Assembly (NCBI RefSeq): GCF_020037015.1
Contig: NZ_JAIQDE010000026.1
Location: 88,278-152,277 of the forward strand
Direction of reading: 5' to 3'
Length of the DNA stretch: 64,000 nt
From: Corallococcus sp. AS-1-6
Lineage (GTDB): Bacteria > Myxococcota > Myxococcia > Myxococcales > Myxococcaceae
A program made the position numbers and the translations under genes. Below the pieces are notes generated by a model. The model did not search any database and was not told where the DNA came from. It saw nothing but the letters and a program-made list of their open reading frames with translations. Shown here piece after piece: positions 63,711 to 64,000 of this stretch. The stretch's first letter is position 1. Each line of letters starts with the position of its first letter.

Positions 63711-64000
63711 GGGATGGCTCCGAAGTCCTTCAGGGTTTGCAGTCCAAAGGCGCGCTGCTGCGCGTAGGATTGCGTCCGAAGCCAATCCCGGACGATCTGT
63801 CCTCCGGAGACAGCCTGTCTGGAGGAATAGTATGAGCTGACCATTTTGTGGAGTTGCTCATCGATCGCGATGACATTCTCTGTGTTGTGTATGGCCTCGG
63901 ATCCAAAGCGCTGCACGTTTCCGGGCGTCTGTTCGACGATGTGGTGCCATTGTTTCCCGCTGCCTGCTGGCCCCATTGCCTTCTTGAAGCCACTGAAGGA
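63707..64000 (-). CDS. C-terminal end of a polymorphic toxin, WHH-type nuclease domain (5' beyond window)
   Basis: 97 residues are visible, running off the right edge. GSGKQWHHIVEQ (near 20) and HNTENVIAIDEQLHKMVSSYYSS, with QSYAQQRAFGLQTLKDFG at the end, form the compact His-rich fold of HNH/Endo VII-type nucleases found at the C-terminus of Rhs and other polymorphic toxins. The WHH-EQ and H...N residues are the probable metal and catalytic ligands. Followed with a 4-nt overlap by the DUF2019 gene. Confidence 0.75.
   Translation of the reverse strand, partial: SFSGFKKAMGPAGSGKQWHHIVEQTPGNVQRFGSEAIHNTENVIAIDEQLHKMVSSYYSSRQAVSGGQIVRDWLRTQSYAQQRAFGLQTLKDFGAIP

Noticed and set aside
1..64000. 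CRISPR array, tRNA, rRNA, insertion sequence or phage
   Set aside because: None was seen: no regularly spaced repeat-spacer pattern, no transposase or integrase gene, and no tRNA-like cloverleaf was noticed by eye.

Overview
The window is a high-GC (roughly 70% by eye), gene-dense bacterial segment whose gene content points to a myxobacterium of the Myxococcus/Corallococcus/Stigmatella group. It has membrane-anchored and PEGA-type Ser/Thr kinases, an FHA protein, many lipoproteins, a TonB-dependent receptor with an N-terminal TonB-like domain, a protein with DUF4215-type and thrombospondin type 3 repeats, and above all a complete 11-gene light-regulated carotenoid operon ending in two MerR/B12-type regulators (CarA and CarH), in the order known from Myxococcus xanthus. 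Species cannot be fixed from the sequence alone. No tRNA, rRNA, CRISPR array, insertion sequence or prophage was seen.

Layout. 1-3.3 kb: end of an unknown gene, an SDR plus enoyl-reductase-like pair, and a flippase-like membrane protein. 3.3-7.4 kb is a decaying patch: back-to-back remnants of a LysR regulator and an SDR, an intact homocysteine S-methyltransferase-like gene, an intergenic tandem repeat of about 68 bp period, and a molybdopterin oxidoreductase split by one in-frame amber codon. 7.4-16.2 kb: envelope genes (lipoproteins, chalcone-isomerase-like secreted protein, OmpA-type lipoprotein, TonB-dependent receptor with partner lipoprotein), an Hsp70-like ATPase and a coiled-coil lipoprotein. 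16.2-31.2 kb: sigma-32 type factor, a frameshifted DUF4114 protein, pyrophosphatase plus CHAD pair, SelO AMPylase, GST/SDR pair, Dps, amine oxidase, thioesterase-like protein, lipase-like hydrolase, S46 peptidase and an unknown protein.

31.5-41.7 kb is signalling: a degenerate cyclase-like domain, GST, HAD hydrolase, chemoreceptor, host-attachment-like protein, two Ser/Thr kinases, a TPR protein, an FHA protein and an ATP-grasp enzyme. 42-46.6 kb encodes one 1,536-residue lipoprotein joining an amidohydrolase domain to calcium-binding and lamin-tail-like modules. 46.7-52.1 kb, all on the minus strand: TetR regulator, metallophosphoesterase, a hypothetical protein, an Fes-like esterase, a YfcH-type epimerase and a YtfJ-like secreted protein.

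52.26-62.62 kb is the carotenoid operon: crtE, crtI, crtB, crtD, crtC, a glycosyltransferase, crtYc, crtYd, an acyltransferase, carA and carH. Eight of its ten junctions are 4-nt stop/start overlaps. A TTGACA box and a 7-bp-arm palindrome just upstream fit a CarA/CarH-repressed, light-induced promoter. The window ends with a small secreted protein and, at the right edge on the minus strand, the C-terminus of a WHH-type nuclease toxin overlapping a DUF2019 protein that is probably its immunity partner.
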